Below, piece after piece: positions 36,480-49,300 of a DNA stretch of 64,000 nt (position 1 is the stretch's first letter; each line of letters begins with the position of its first letter). The stretch covers positions 11,477,473 through 11,541,472 of the forward strand of contig NC_026659.2 in the NCBI RefSeq assembly GCF_000004075.3. Reading direction: 5' to 3'. Under the pieces are notes generated by a model. The model ran no database searches, was not told the origin of the DNA, and saw only the letters and a list, made by a program, of their open reading frames with translations. This stretch comes from Cucumis sativus. Taxonomy: Eukaryota; Streptophyta; Magnoliopsida; Cucurbitales; Cucurbitaceae. A program made the position numbers and the translations under genes.

Positions 36480-38760
36480 CATTTAACAAATATTTTCATA
36501 AAAAATTTGTTCATCTTCTTCATTTGTGGAATTGGTGAATATAATAGGTCTTGGCTTCACAATCAAGGGATCTTCTGTGTTAATGTCAACAGACAACCCT
36601 CTTTTCATGCGTAATGGGACACGTCTGTGAATCTTCTCGTCATTTTTTTCTTCATGAAGTGATTTTACCTTCAAAGTTTTCATCTCTTTTTCAAGTTGAT
36701 CGCTTGTCATCTTTAATAAAAAATAGATGTTGCAGGTTGATCTTTCTTCGATGTGGAGATACTTAGCCTTTTGAAAGCTGAAGTTTGAGTGGAAGCACAC
36801 GTTGGATATTGATTTTCTTCTTCTTTCGTGGTCATACTCAATCTTTGAAAGAATGAAGATCGAGTAGTTGAAGACTTGATACGATCAAAGATAGAAGTCC
36901 TATGCTTAATTTCATTTGAATTGTCGATTTCTTTAGAAGATGCATAATTGTTGTCGACTTCTGTTACACTGACAGCATGACATGCAATGACTTCTAATTC
37001 TTCCTTGGGATGATCATCAAGGAAGCTTCTTGGGAGGAATTCTCTTAAAGTTATCAACCGTCAAGACCCAAATGAGTCCTCGTCTTTTTCTGCGACAGTC
37101 TTAGGTCACATCTTCTTATTTCTTTTCCCCTTCTTTTTATGGGAGATGCTTCCTTTTGCATGCCTTTGACGGAATAACGACTCCTTTTGAATGAAATTTG
37201 GTTGTCTTCCTTTTCGACGAGTCATAACTATCCATTATTTGTCGTCATCTTCAACAGACTCTTCTTTGTTTTGGAAGTTTGTTGTCATAATCCTTTGTTG
37301 AAGTTGTCCAACTATAGGTTCTGAAATCCCAAACTGAATTAAGCTTTTCCTTTGATCATAAAGTTGTGTTGATGGTGGAACATTTGAAGTCATCTCGACT
37401 GCAACATGATTCGTCTGAGCTACTTCATCAATATCCAACTCGATCTTATTTTCACGAGCCAACTTTATAATCAACTCTTTCAACACGAAACACTTTCCAA
37501 AAGGGTGACTAATGACTCGATGATACTTACACTATTTAGGATCATCTACTTTTTCTGCTTGTTCCGATTATTTGCATTCTGACAATTGAATATGTTGCTT
37601 CTCTAGGAGCTGCTCTAACATGTCTGCAACATCAAAGTTAGACAATGGATAAACTTTTTCTTGTCTTTGTTTAAGAGTTGGGCTTCGCTTTTCATCTTCA
37701 TCATGCTTTCTTTCAATTTTTGTTTCTTTTCCTTTAGAGAAAGATTTCGAAGGAGTTACATGAACAACCATAGACTCATTTTTGACACTATTTGCAATCT
37801 TTTTAGTGTCATCAATTTTATTCTTGTCACTCCTCATTTTTGGAACCAAGAAATATTTTGCTCCTCTGTGATACTTAGTTACATATCATGGGCATAAGTT
37901 TCCAATTCTAAAAATGTGCGTGGTTTTATCCCCTGCAAAATATAAAGAGGTTTCCAATGCATGCCTTAGGTGTACATCTCAATTGCATACATTTTTGTGA
38001 GCTTGTCTTTACAATCTAGGCTTAGAGCTCTCCATTGGTTTATGTAGTTGATGACTGGCTCCCTCTTTTGTTGTTTGGTGTTTCTCAACTCCATCATGCT
38101 AACGATATGTCGAGTGTTGTAGAGGCGATTGAGAAAGTCCCCCTCAAGCTGCTCTCAACTATCAATGGATTCATGTTTTAGGTCGATGTACCAGTCGAAG
38201 ACGTTTCCTTTTAGAGTTCGAACGAACTATTTTACCAACAAATCTCCTCTCGTACCAGCAGTTTCACATGTTTCAATGAAGTGAGCAATGTGTTGTCTTG
38301 GGTTACCATTTCCATCAAACTGTTGGAACTTGGGTGGTTGGTATCCATTCAACATTCTGAAATTCTGAAAGCAGTTTCACATGTTTCAATGAAGAGAGAG
38401 TTTGAGCAGGTCCACCATATTGAGTTTTTATGGAGTTTGCAATCATCTCCTGCAACTGCTGAACACACAGCGATGCAATTGAGGTTGAATTTTGTGGTTG
38501 ATTTTTTTGCATAACTGTCTTCCCTTTGTCACTATTTTTGACAGTGTGTGTATGACTTGATTAAGCAACATCACGATGTTCGATGTGATTCTTGAGAAAT
38601 GCAATCTCGTAATCCTTTTCTTCAACGACCTTTATGAGCATGTTGATCTTTTTTTCAAGTTCAATCATTCTGTCTTCACTTGTATCCATGCCAGTCACCA
38701 TAACCGACATGATATTTGGACGAGGCATCTTCTCATTTGACCGTTCATAGGAGGAAATTT
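36480..38760 (-). pseudogene. Ty3/gypsy gag polyprotein, degenerate
   Basis: On the minus strand the parts follow gag order. An MERKI-like coiled start lies near 38700-38640 (IELEKKINMLIKVVEEKDYE). QQLQEMIANSIKTQYGGPAQ lies at 38470-38400. ESMVVHVTPSKSFSKGKE lies near 37770, then RQEKVYPLSNFDVADMLEQL and HIQLSECK at 37570-37650. CFVLKELI-type sequence with ELDIDEVAQTNH lies at 37480-37390, and EVIACHAVSVTE at 36960-36990. A SFFQRLSM / IFDRIKS segment precedes a basic RRVPLRMKRG block near 36620. The series matches the gag of a cucurbit Ty3/gypsy family known to me. Stops and frame shifts separate the blocks and the retropepsin/RT part is missing; the DNA beyond 36480 is the minisatellite. Orientation is opposite to the gag fragment at 32.1-32.6 kb. 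Confidence 0.8.
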
Positions 38761-38889
38761 GTTAGTCAATCACGTGATTTTCTTTGATTATAATTCCACC
38801 TTTTGGTGGCTTTGACAATTGTTCCCAAATGTTCTATGCAACCTCAAATGATGACATTTTCTTAGATGATTGGGTTCGAAACTAAATTC

Positions 38890-38961
38890 GGGTTATTCGA
38901 GTTGTCAATTCAAATAACCCAAAAATATGGGTTGGGTTGAGAATATCTTTCAACCCAACCC
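38890..38961. repeat. Two adjacent hairpins with CAACCC/GGGTTG words
   Basis: GGGTTGGGTTGA (38929-38940) pairs perfectly with TCAACCCAACCC (38950-38961) across a 9-base loop. Just before it, GGGTTATT and AATAACCC (38890-38920) form a second, imperfect stem. This resembles the palindromic sub-terminal repeats of hAT-type MITEs. Confidence 0.6.
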
Positions 38962-39639
38962 GATTTCACCACCTACTTGATATACACTTGTAAACTTGGT
39001 TCATATACTTGATAATGATTCACTTTACTGATATGCTTTAATAATATATTGTTGATATACTTGATAATGATACACTGAGTTACATCATTCATATACTTAA
39101 TAATACTCTAATGAACTGCATAAAATTTGATAAAATGAAAAATCATGTAGTAAATATATTAACCAATTAATACATATAATATAAGTATATCACAACACTG
39201 ATATACAAAGCCGAGACAAAATAAAACCAAAACAAAATTATTGTAAAAAAATAAAACAAAATAATTTAGAATATACAGATTCAACTCAAAATACATATCG
39301 AAGAAAGTAAAAAAAAAAAAATCACAAATGAAGTTAAATTACTCCGATCAACAACCATTATATTTCATATTGCAATTATTATACTATTGATATTCTAAAA
39401 TGAAGATTAAGACAGAAAAAATAAATAATTTTTCTTCTATAAGAATAAACAAATAATTAGGGCCTTAAAAAGTGGGAGAATAAATAAATAATGAGTAAGA
39501 CATTAAAAAAAGAAAGAGAAATAAGTTATTGAATGGTAGTTTAGAAATAATAACAAATTTAAGATGGAGAAGTGAGAATTTTGCTCTATTTGCAAAATTT
39601 TAAAACAAGGTGCTATAATTACAATATCATATTGAAAAA

Positions 39640-40265
39640 TTAATTAATAGTTTAGTTTTATTTAATTAAATCTATAAGATAATTGCAGGGATATTTATGC
39701 AAATAAGATTTGAATGAAATATTAATTAAATATGATTTAATTATATTAATACAAATCTATAAGATATTGGAAATATATTCATTCAAATAAGATTTGAATG
39801 AAATATCAATTAAATATGATTTAATTAATTATATTGATATAAATCTATAAAATATTGGAAATATATTCATTCAAATAATATTAGAATGAAATATTAATTA
39901 AATATGATTTAATTAATTATTAACTAATTGATTAATTGTTAATTAATTAGTAGATTTGATAATAAAATCGGATGATTCTCTCCTACTCCTTTTCTTATTC
40001 CAAGAAGGAATGAGAGTTATAAATATCTACAAGAAAACACTTTTCTTTAACCAAATTCATCAAGAAAAAAGCCAAGGTTTTTTCTCTTTGCAAAAAGTAA
40101 AAAGTTTCTCTTCAATATCTCTAAACATTTTTCCATCATAATTGGTTCCCACAAACCAATCGCATCCCAGAGGATAGGAAGGTCTCCGACGGGTGGTGTC
40201 CCAATTCGGTGGTTTGCAGATTCAGAGATGTCAACGAATCTATTAAATGCATGATCTGTGAAATC
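39640..40265 (+). mobile_element. 3' part of family B LTR (copy 2, split)
   Basis: It follows the reverse complement of about 9200 to 8690: TTAATTAATAGTTTAG, repeated AAATCTATAAGATATTGG and ATTTGAATGAAATATTAATT words, then CTCTCCTACTCC...CCAAGAAGG, and GACGGGTGGTGTCCC, ending in CAGATTCAGAGATGTCAAC. A ~50-bp internal unit is repeated three times in the AT-rich part. Same orientation as 32663-33070. Confidence 0.65.
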
Positions 40266-41660
40266 AAGCACGAAATGACGCTACAAAGGAAATAACATAT
40301 GAATTAGGTTTCTGTATATGTAGATTAGGATGTAAAGTAATTCTAAAATTCTTACCTATAAAGAGCCTTTAACAACCTCAATATACTCCGGTGAAACATT
40401 AGCCCACTTAACGTAGTGGACTGGAAATGTATCTCACACGAAAACATCGATGGTGTTGCTAAACCGAACAATATGTGCAGAGATTGGCTTCTCCGATCTT
40501 GGTGTGATAGAGATTGGAATCTTTCCATTTCTCTGAACGTATTTCTCCAACTCCATGTTTTGGGAGTGCTTACATGTCCTATGAGTGGGTTCAGAGCCAT
40601 CTAAAGAAAAAACAGTATTAGTGCAAACTCATGTAATAAACTTATAGAGTGTCATCAAAGTAATGAGACTAACCTAAAGTGTCATCTACTGAGGACGATC
40701 CTTTCTGAGGAGATCATAAATTATATAAATATAGGTTATTATGCTCTTTTATGTAAAATAATGAAACCTTATCATATAAGAATAGAAGAAAACATGGAAA
40801 AAAGTAAAGAATTTGACTAGCATGTGTATCGCATAGCACAAAAGAACTTCATCAGTGTTTTATTGCGTTTTACATGTCTTATTGCTGGATTTTAGGCAAA
40901 AAGAAGTAGAGCTTGATGATAGAACGTTACGAAAGGAGATGCCTAGCCAACGCGACGATGATCATAATAAGCTATTGGTCTGATGCACTAGTAAACAAAT
41001 TTGACTGACGCGAATATCAAAAAAAGACAAAAGGACATCTACACAGAACTAATGTAGCTTTAATTAGAGTCATTAATAATAAAGCGTGGAATGTCCTATC
41101 AACACCATTCATCGCCTATAAATAGAAGTCTTTACTTCATAACAAGGTGTGCAAGAATTTAGATCGCAGAGCAAGCTCACAATTTTCCATTATTTCTTTC
41201 TTAAGTTTTAGGTGAGTGCTTAAAACATAAATAGAGAGAGTGTTCCCCTCAACGGGAAAAAATCAAAGCCAAAGAGTATGAGAAATCATATTTTAAAGCT
41301 TGACACACTACTTTGTATACCATTTTCTTTTTTTTTATTGCTTTTGTATCTTTTAGAGCTACTAAGTTAGTTTATAAATGAACAACTTATTTGTTTATTT
41401 GTAATATTTCATTTGAAAGTTAAAGAGTTCTCTCACTTGTTTGTTTTGTTGTTGAATTAAGTTGATAGCGATATGGAAGAGTAAGATGAGATTTGAGCAA
41501 GATGAGATTTGAGCAGTTGAAGGTTGCAATTGTAACAATGATTGAATGCTGTCTGAAATACAATAAATATAAGTAAAACAGACTATCACATTTAATTAGG
41601 GTAATAATATTAATGTAAAAAAGAGAGTAAGTAATTATAGGTTTGAATGAAAACTCTCCT
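40266..41660. other. Unclassified TE-like sequence with a TATA-containing leader
   Basis: No recognised domain. A TATAAATA box at 41117-41124 followed by a ~60-base leader looks like another LTR-type promoter. A pair of overlapping ORFs at 40352-40604 is of unknown meaning. The right part runs into the HSFA8 upstream region. Confidence 0.35.
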
Positions 41661-42147
41661 TCCAAGTAATTTTCAACGAAAACACGTTGAAGGCTTTGTG
41701 TGTTTTGGAAGAGCCCAGTTGGTGGAGTGAGTTTTGAAAGAGAAAGGGAATTGAGAGGAAGGAGCTTTTGGCATCAAAACCTTTCTGTATACGAAAATAC
41801 ATAGCCATGGCAAAGCATCTTCACAATTTGTATTTGATTGGATGGTAAAACTGGGTCGGTCAAAAAAGAAAGAAAAAGGAAAGTACGTGGCAACATGTAA
41901 GTGGTGAAATTGGTACAAACAATTTTCTCTTCTCACACACTTGAGAAAATAGAAGGAAACAGCGAACAAAATGGCGAATGCAAAAGGAAGCATCCTACTG
42001 ACCAATTTGCCTCTCAAAAACCAAACAAAACAACACAACACAACGACACTTTCCTAAGGATAAAACCCTTCAAAATTCCCAATTCCCAATTTCCCACTTC
42101 CCAATCTCCCTTTTGCTTTCTTCTTAATTACGCTACCTTAATCTCCG

Positions 42148-45100
42148 ATGGTGAAATCCGCGGCGGAGCGCCAGGGATCTTCGGTCGCGCCATTTCTTAA
42201 GAAGTTGTACGACATGGTTGATGATGATTCCACCAATTCAGTCATCTCCTGGACTTCTTCTAACGATAGTTTTACCATTTTGGATATTACCCATTTCTCC
42301 CTTCACTTGCTTCCTAAGTACTTTAAGCATAGCAATTTCTCTAGCTTCATGCGCCAGCTTAATATCTATGTGAGTTTCTTGTTTCTTCATTTCTTTTTTT
42401 CTTTCTTTAACTTCTATCTTTGTTTTTGTTTCGTGTTTCCTGTTTGTTTCCGTCTTTGTTCTTGTGGGTTTCTTTCCCTTCTTTAGAAAGAATGGAATTC
42501 TTTTTTAAAAAGAACCTCCATACGCCTTCTTCATCATGAAGTTAATCTTTTCTTCTGTGGTTTAATTTTGATATTATAGCAATATCTTCTTGTTTTAGGT
42601 GCCCTAATTAGTAATAACGCTATTGAGGAATGGTGGTGAAAGATTTACTTTGAAAAAACTTGGGATGATGTTGATGGGGGCTTGACTGAATTTGTGCAAG
42701 GTCGGTTAAATTTTGCTTCTAGACAGGGAAACCTTTATCTGGTCCACTTTCTTACAACAAAATGTTCAATTATGTGCACAACTTTGTACATTCTTTTTTA
42801 GTAAGTGCCAAATAACATAACATATGCCTTCTATCAGAACCGACTTGCTTGGGGCTCAGTTACCATGCAATTGACATAGTTACCCTCATCCTCTTCTGTA
42901 AATTCTCTATAATCATATTCTTTTCAAAAGTATTAGTTGGATAATCTTCATTTCCTTTGGCAAGTACAAGTTTCTTTTGGTTGCTACGATCATTACTTTA
43001 GGACATTCGATTGTGCCCCAGGGTGGGAAGAAGTGTAGTATTTTCAATGAATTGCTCTAGCATGTGGGTGATGATACTATTGGATTGTTCCATGGAGGTT
43101 TTGAAGGTTGGCTACTGTCAGAAGGGGGTTTTGGTGGAGAGGGCAAGGAGTTCCATATTTGGGGTTTTCCATTGTCAAGATCTGGCTTAGGGAATTTTTT
43201 TTGGCCATATAAAGGCCATTGCAGTTGGGAGACTAGGCAGGGTTTGTAGTTACTGTTTTGCCAAGGTTCGTAGTTATTGAAAAAAGCCCAATTTCATGAA
43301 TGATTAAAATGATTCCTAAAGGAATCTCAGGCTGCCATTGAAATTAACCACTTGTGTGCCTTTAGTTGATAAAATTTCTCAATATACTCGGCTACTATTG
43401 GAGTTTCTTGGGGATATTTCTGGTTTCTTTTTTTCAGTATTTGCTGGTGGAGGAAGAAACCTGAGTTTTAAGTACGGGTTTTATCTTCAAATGGAAGCGA
43501 ACAGGGTTTCCTTCCTTCACTTGTTCTATTCAGTTTTTTTTACCCATTAGGCTTCAGCTCCTCCCTCCGTAGCAAGCAACTAGCTTAAATCTTCTCCTGT
43601 ATCCAAATGCTGAGAAAGCATTGAAGTGTGCCAAACCCCAAACATTGCCTCCACGATCTATTTGACCCCATCAACATACATGTGAGTTAAATATTTTTTA
43701 CATTGTAAAATAGGGATGAAGATAGAAATAGCTTTATCTTGTCGCTAGTTGATAGTTGATATGGAGGCATGCCTTATGTTGCTCTTAGGTTGTCTGACAA
43801 TGACCTTGAAAACCAATCAAACAAATGATGTTTTATTCTTTTCAATTCATTCCCTTAAGAGCCTTGGGTTAGTTTCTTGTCAGTTAAGGTTGAATGTAGA
43901 GGGCCTGGGTTGGTGTGAGGAAATTTCCCAAGTGTCTCACTTTGTTCTACTTAAATGCATATTTCCTTTGTCTGCAGCAATTTCTTTTACTCCTTTTGAC
44001 ATTCTCTACAAATGTTTATTGTTTCATGAATTCCTGATTTAGTTTTGATGCAATTTGAGGCTATTATTCTTGGAGTTGTATATTTCTGGTCAAGCTTATT
44101 AGGTGTGACTTGTAAATTGATCATGCATACTACATTTTTTGTTGTGTTCTTGATGTGCATAGTTTCTGAGTGCATTTGTCATTCGACGTACATGCTTTTA
44201 GGCTCTTGCAAAAGAGGAAAACTGTTAGACATATCGTATAAGTTGCTAGAGGAGAAACAACTACATTTCCCCCTAACTGCTGACATATGGTTTTGAATGA
44301 TCAAATCATTGTTATAACTAGTGGTTTCTTTTATTATTTTAGGGTTTTCGGAAAATTGATACTGATTGCTGGGAATTTGCAACTGATGGATTCATTAAAG
44401 GACAAAAACATCTGTTGAAGAATATCTACCGAAGGAAAAACATCCACGGCACGGATCAGCGTAAAGCATCGCAGCCTCAAGACAATTCTGAGGCACAAGT
44501 TGAACTACCTGATTATTCAGGGCTGTGGAAGGAAGTTGAGAATCTTAAAATAGATAAAAATGCTGTAATGCAGGAACTGGTGAAACTTAAGCAGCACCAG
44601 GAAACTTCAGAGAACAAGTTGCTCCTATTGAGAGAGCGCCTTCAAGGTATGGAAAAGAATCAACAGCAGATGCTGTCATTTTTAGTAATGGCAGTGCAAA
44701 GCCCTGGATTTTTGGTTCAGTTTCTTCAACCAAAAGAGAAGAGTTGGCGCATGGCTGATCCTGGCAACATGCTCGAGCAAATATCAGATGATAATCAAGT
44801 ACCTTCAAATGGTATGATAGTAAGGTATCAACGACCATTAGATGAATTGTCAACAACTCTACTTCCACCAGTGACGGGTCCGGGAAAACAACAAGAATCT
44901 GAACCATTTCCCGATGGAATGAAAGACTTTTTCCTTAATTCTGACTTCATGAAAGTACTTATGGATGAAAAGGTGTGTTTAGACAATCATAGTCAATTTG
45001 TTCTTCCAGATGTACAAGATGTTGCATGGGAGCAGCTTCTTCTAGCTAACCCTTTTTCTGGGAATTCAGATAATGGTAGAAAAGTAGACCACGAAAGGAG

Positions 45101-45311
45101 ATATACGGACAGTGAGGACGATGAACTGGATATGGAAACAATCGATACTCAAACTCATGAAGAGAACTCCGAAGATTTTGAACTTCTAATAAGGCAAATG
45201 GAGAAATGTGAAGATTTTGGGATACAACCAAGGTTGGATGAATCTTATATTGAGAATTCAAATGATGTTCATCTTCTAACCCAACAGATGGACTATTTGG
45301 CATCTGATTGA
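42148..45311 (+). CDS. HSFA8: Heat-shock transcription factor, class A8
   Basis: Two exons, 42148-42369 and 44343-45311, join in phase 0 to give 396 residues; the intron (1973 bases) falls at the conserved position inside the DNA-binding domain, after RQLNIY. The DBD spans about residues 12-106. HR-A/B ([10 protein letters not shown] to about residue 205) has the extended heptad pattern of class A. An acidic/aromatic AHA-like motif ([12 protein letters not shown], about 301-312) and a C-terminal [12 protein letters not shown] with NES character follow. The layout and the end sequence match Arabidopsis HSFA8. It should bind heat-shock elements as a trimer and activate stress genes. Odd points: the position of Arabidopsis Cys24 is Leu20 here, and CWEF occurs where RWEF is usual (Cys83). 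Class assignment is firm by recalled alignment. Confidence 0.94.
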
Positions 45312-46332
45312 GAAATCCTCTATGAAACACCAGACAAGATGTGAACCCTTTAAAAGAATGATACATTTTCGTCGGTTTTATAATACTTCATCAATATAAG
45401 ATCTCAAAGTTCAATATATGTTTCTTTTTTTCTTCACTATCCACACTGAGTAACCTTGGTTGGGTATGAAGTGAAGGTGATTAAGCCGGAGCCATTTCAA
45501 TGTCTTGAGAGCAGAGTATTGCATTCCAAACAGGTTTATGGAATTTCAGCCATTTTTTTTCTTGGTGCTACCACAAGGTAATGCTTTTGTTTAAACTTTC
45601 AAGCATTATATTTTGTGGGCCTCGATGAATTTTAATCAACACATAGTATACAGTATCAATTTTGTAGAAGTGGTTTCTCCATTGCTTCTTGCCTGCCTTG
45701 CTCCATATGTTTTTCTATAAAGCTAGGCAGACACTCCTCTTGTTATGATTGCTTGATATAAAATTTGATGCTCACAATCTCTTATATGCGTGCCCGTGTA
45801 CACATACCCTACACCCAAACTGAATTTTGTTGGTTATAATAACATACTACAAATTATATTTGTTCATTCTTCTCTATACTATAATATTTGTAATGTTTTA
45901 AGGCTCCTACTTTATGCCAGTTCATTAAATCTTCTAGTTTAAAGTTTCTTTTGAATATGATGTAGAATAAAAAAACTTCAATCAATGGTTAAAGATAAAG
46001 TTTTCAGCACCACAGTATAGGAACTCAATTGTTATAAAATGAGACGTACACCAAGCCTAAGATTCAAGGACTGGAAAAGATTTTCAAACATATTTGTTGC
46101 TCTTAGAAAATTGAATCCTGCATATGACAAAATGCTTTAAAAACCACATCAAATGTTCTCATTTCTGGGCCTAAACTGACAACTAATGAAAGTATTGAAT
46201 AATGTTCTGAGATTAGACTAAACAAGACAAAACTAATGAAAGTAGCAAATAATCTCTGATATTAGACTAAAGAAGTGACCCTGGGGGACGGGGACTCTCT
46301 GATTAGAGGTTGTCATGGGGAGGTTGGTTAGT
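45312..46332. other. Convergent 3' flanks of HSFA8 and VIT1
   Basis: The two genes point at each other across about 1 kb. The DNA holds presumed 3' UTRs and AT-rich sequence; no gene or repeat family recognised. Confidence 0.4.
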
Positions 46333-49300
46333 TCATTGTTGTATAGCCTTGGCCATGCCAAAAGCAGCTGCAGACGCAATAGCTCCAATGAGGGTGGTTT
46401 GGATGGCACTTTTAAAGGGCTTGTTACCAGTGAAGTAACCCTTCGCATACCCGAACACGAGCAATGCTACTAGTGTCAATGCAACAGATGCGGTCACGGC
46501 TCTCGTCACGTTTGTAATAAACATGTAAGGAATGAGAGGCACCAATCCCCCCAATATGTAAGCCAATGCAATTGTGAAAGCACTTTGTAGAGCTCTTCTA
46601 GGATCTGGCTTTTCCAATCCTAATTCAAACCTACATAACCAACCCAAACAGTAATAAGGATTAAATCATAAGAGTAAATGTTGAAATTATATTTGTCCAT
46701 TGGTGGCTCTACTACACTACTGCTGCTGCTTATATTTCATGTAAATAGGGGTTTTTCTTATGGAGGTAAATTAGGTTGATTTTACTGGTTACAGTTTCAT
46801 ACGTAGGATAAGCATGAAAATTGTAGAACATGAAACATAAGAATTAGAAAATTCTCAAAATTCAAAATGTAGAAAGAATTTATTCACTTTGACAATTACA
46901 AAGTGATTTCGTTGTTTACAATTACACCTGTCTGCTTATCCAAAAGACAGTAGCAAAATTATGTCATGTTAGCTATTTCAATAGTTTAATGGATAAAGAC
47001 ACCAATTGAACAAAAAACAAAACTGTATGTTATTGATAGTTACCCATGCTTTACAATGGATTATATAAGGATGTGAATACCTATTGGATCACTGAGAAAT
47101 CATCGTACTCCAAACCTGAAGATAAAAATTTCAAAACAAGACATTCAACTATAAAAAAAAGTCTTTTTTTCATGTGTTTTAGATGTATGTTTGATAGTAG
47201 AGTAAGAAATGAGATTCTAATTTAAACACTTGTTTTAAATAATATGTTTATAAATTATAAAATTAGTTATATGATTACTGCTAAGTATTAGGTTTAATAT
47301 AAAATACTATTGTTTAATTTATGACTACGTCATATGTTAAAAATTTTGAAAATATTGATTTGCAAATCACAAAATCATAAAACAATTTTCAAATACAGAA
47401 ACTAGATTATTTGGTACACATTTGTTGAACTAAATAAATTTGAAAAACAAAAAACAAAATTTGAGCTTTCTAATAGAAAGGCCCTAACATACCCTAGATT
47501 TCACAATTTCACACCCTAGATTTCACAATTTCACCTAACATTCTGAAATTGTAAGAAATTTCACTCTAAGTTTTGGTTGTACAATTAGAAGTATGTCATG
47601 AATGCTGGAGTATCAATGTTGATTTTGATGATACTAATGGAAGAATACCTAGGTTTCGACGATACTAGTAGAAGAATACCTTAGATCAAACCATAGTGCG
47701 GATGTTATGTGAGTGAGCCTTTATTAATGTTTTCAAGAGAAGTTTGTGGTCTTCATGTATAAATTGATATGTAATGTCCATCATTATAACCATAAGAATC
47801 GTAATGACTAGTTACTATTGCAATAACTACAATTACTATTGTTATAGTAATTGTCAATCTAAATGTAATCTTTAGAAGAAGTCCAACTTATTAGATATTT
47901 TTAAAGTTTAAGAACTTATCAACTATAAATTACAAATTTAATATTTTATAAACACAAAGTTCCTAAACAATAAATAAAGAGGTGTGACGTTAGTTATCTT
48001 GGTGGGATGGGAGTAGTCAGTTAGGGGTGTGCACCGTTGGGTTTGGTTTTGGTCAAATAAAACCGAATACCTTGGTTATGATAGGCATAAATCCGAATCA
48101 AACCAGCTAATTTCGATTCTCAACAATTTGGTTTGGTTTTAACCATTTTTTCCTCTTTCCCCTTGATTTCAATACAACCGAATACCTCACTTTTTGAACT
48201 GATGAACCAAAATTCTCAGGAAAATTGTACCAAACCAACCGGTTTGGTTTGGTTTAGTTCGGTTATGGTTTTTCACCCCAGCAGTCTGGGTAACTTGGAG
48301 TGGATTATTGATGGGGTATTACTATTATTACATACCTAACCTTCGATTTTTTTATATGAAGACAAATTTGTGGTACCCACATAAATTCACCGCCTAACAA
48401 TACTGTCAAACAAAATTAATTATTCACTTCTATATCTTACTTAGATTTTCGAGGAAAACTCCAATCTTAATAATAGAAAACTCATAAATGCTACTTTTGT
48501 ATTTATATGTGCTTTTTCTTTTCTTTTTCATTGTATGTTTAGGGGTTGCTCAAGGCTCAAACACTCACAACCCAAAGGAAAGTCAAACCCCTTCATATAT
48601 GCTATGCCAAGCCTAGAATTTACATTTCACAATCTCAAGACCCACACCTACTTTGACTCACTGATATTACATATATCTTAAGTGAGTCCTAGACATATAG
48701 TTTAATCATGGAGAGCTAGATGGGATTCAGTCAGACGCTACTATGCCTTCCCTATGTACCTCATGAGACCAGCCCGACCTTAATATCAAAAGGTGCCTGC
48801 AGAAGTATATGACTCTTTTTGAGAATTGGCCCATGCTTTCATTGACTAATTCGTTGCAGAACAGGGATCCTGAGGTCATTACCTGAACAAGTGGGTTGCA
48901 AAGGTTTTGCCTCACGGGTGTACCGTTCACTAGGGGGTCGAGTCAACTTTGCTCTGGTTGTGATTTGCACTGGCATGGAGGACAATGTCCTCATTGGGAT
49001 TTTTTCTTGTTCAATTGCCAACCATACACACTATTAGGCCTTGCTTGGACGTGTTGTCCCTAGAAATGGTGCCAAATGTTAATTCAAGTATCTCTCATCC
49101 AGACACTTTTTGCTCTGCCAACCACTTTTTTTTTTTTTGTCTAAACACATTAAAGCTGAAGCTGACGTGCAAATTACTAACGCAAGTGTGATGTTGGGTA
49201 GAGTACACTCTTACGCCTAAGTTAGTAAATATATGCATTCAGCCTAGGTGAGCATAAAGAGAATGTTTACCCTTCGATGTTGTTATTGTGGGACTATTTA

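Noticed and set aside
41673..42041. 122-codon minus-strand ORF upstream of HSFA8
   Set aside because: No recognisable motif, and it overlaps the likely HSFA8 promoter and leader.
42370..44342. Several ORFs (43064, 43338, 43749, 44045) within the HSFA8 intron
   Set aside because: Flanked by proper donor and acceptor of HSFA8, no recognisable domains; treated as intron sequence.
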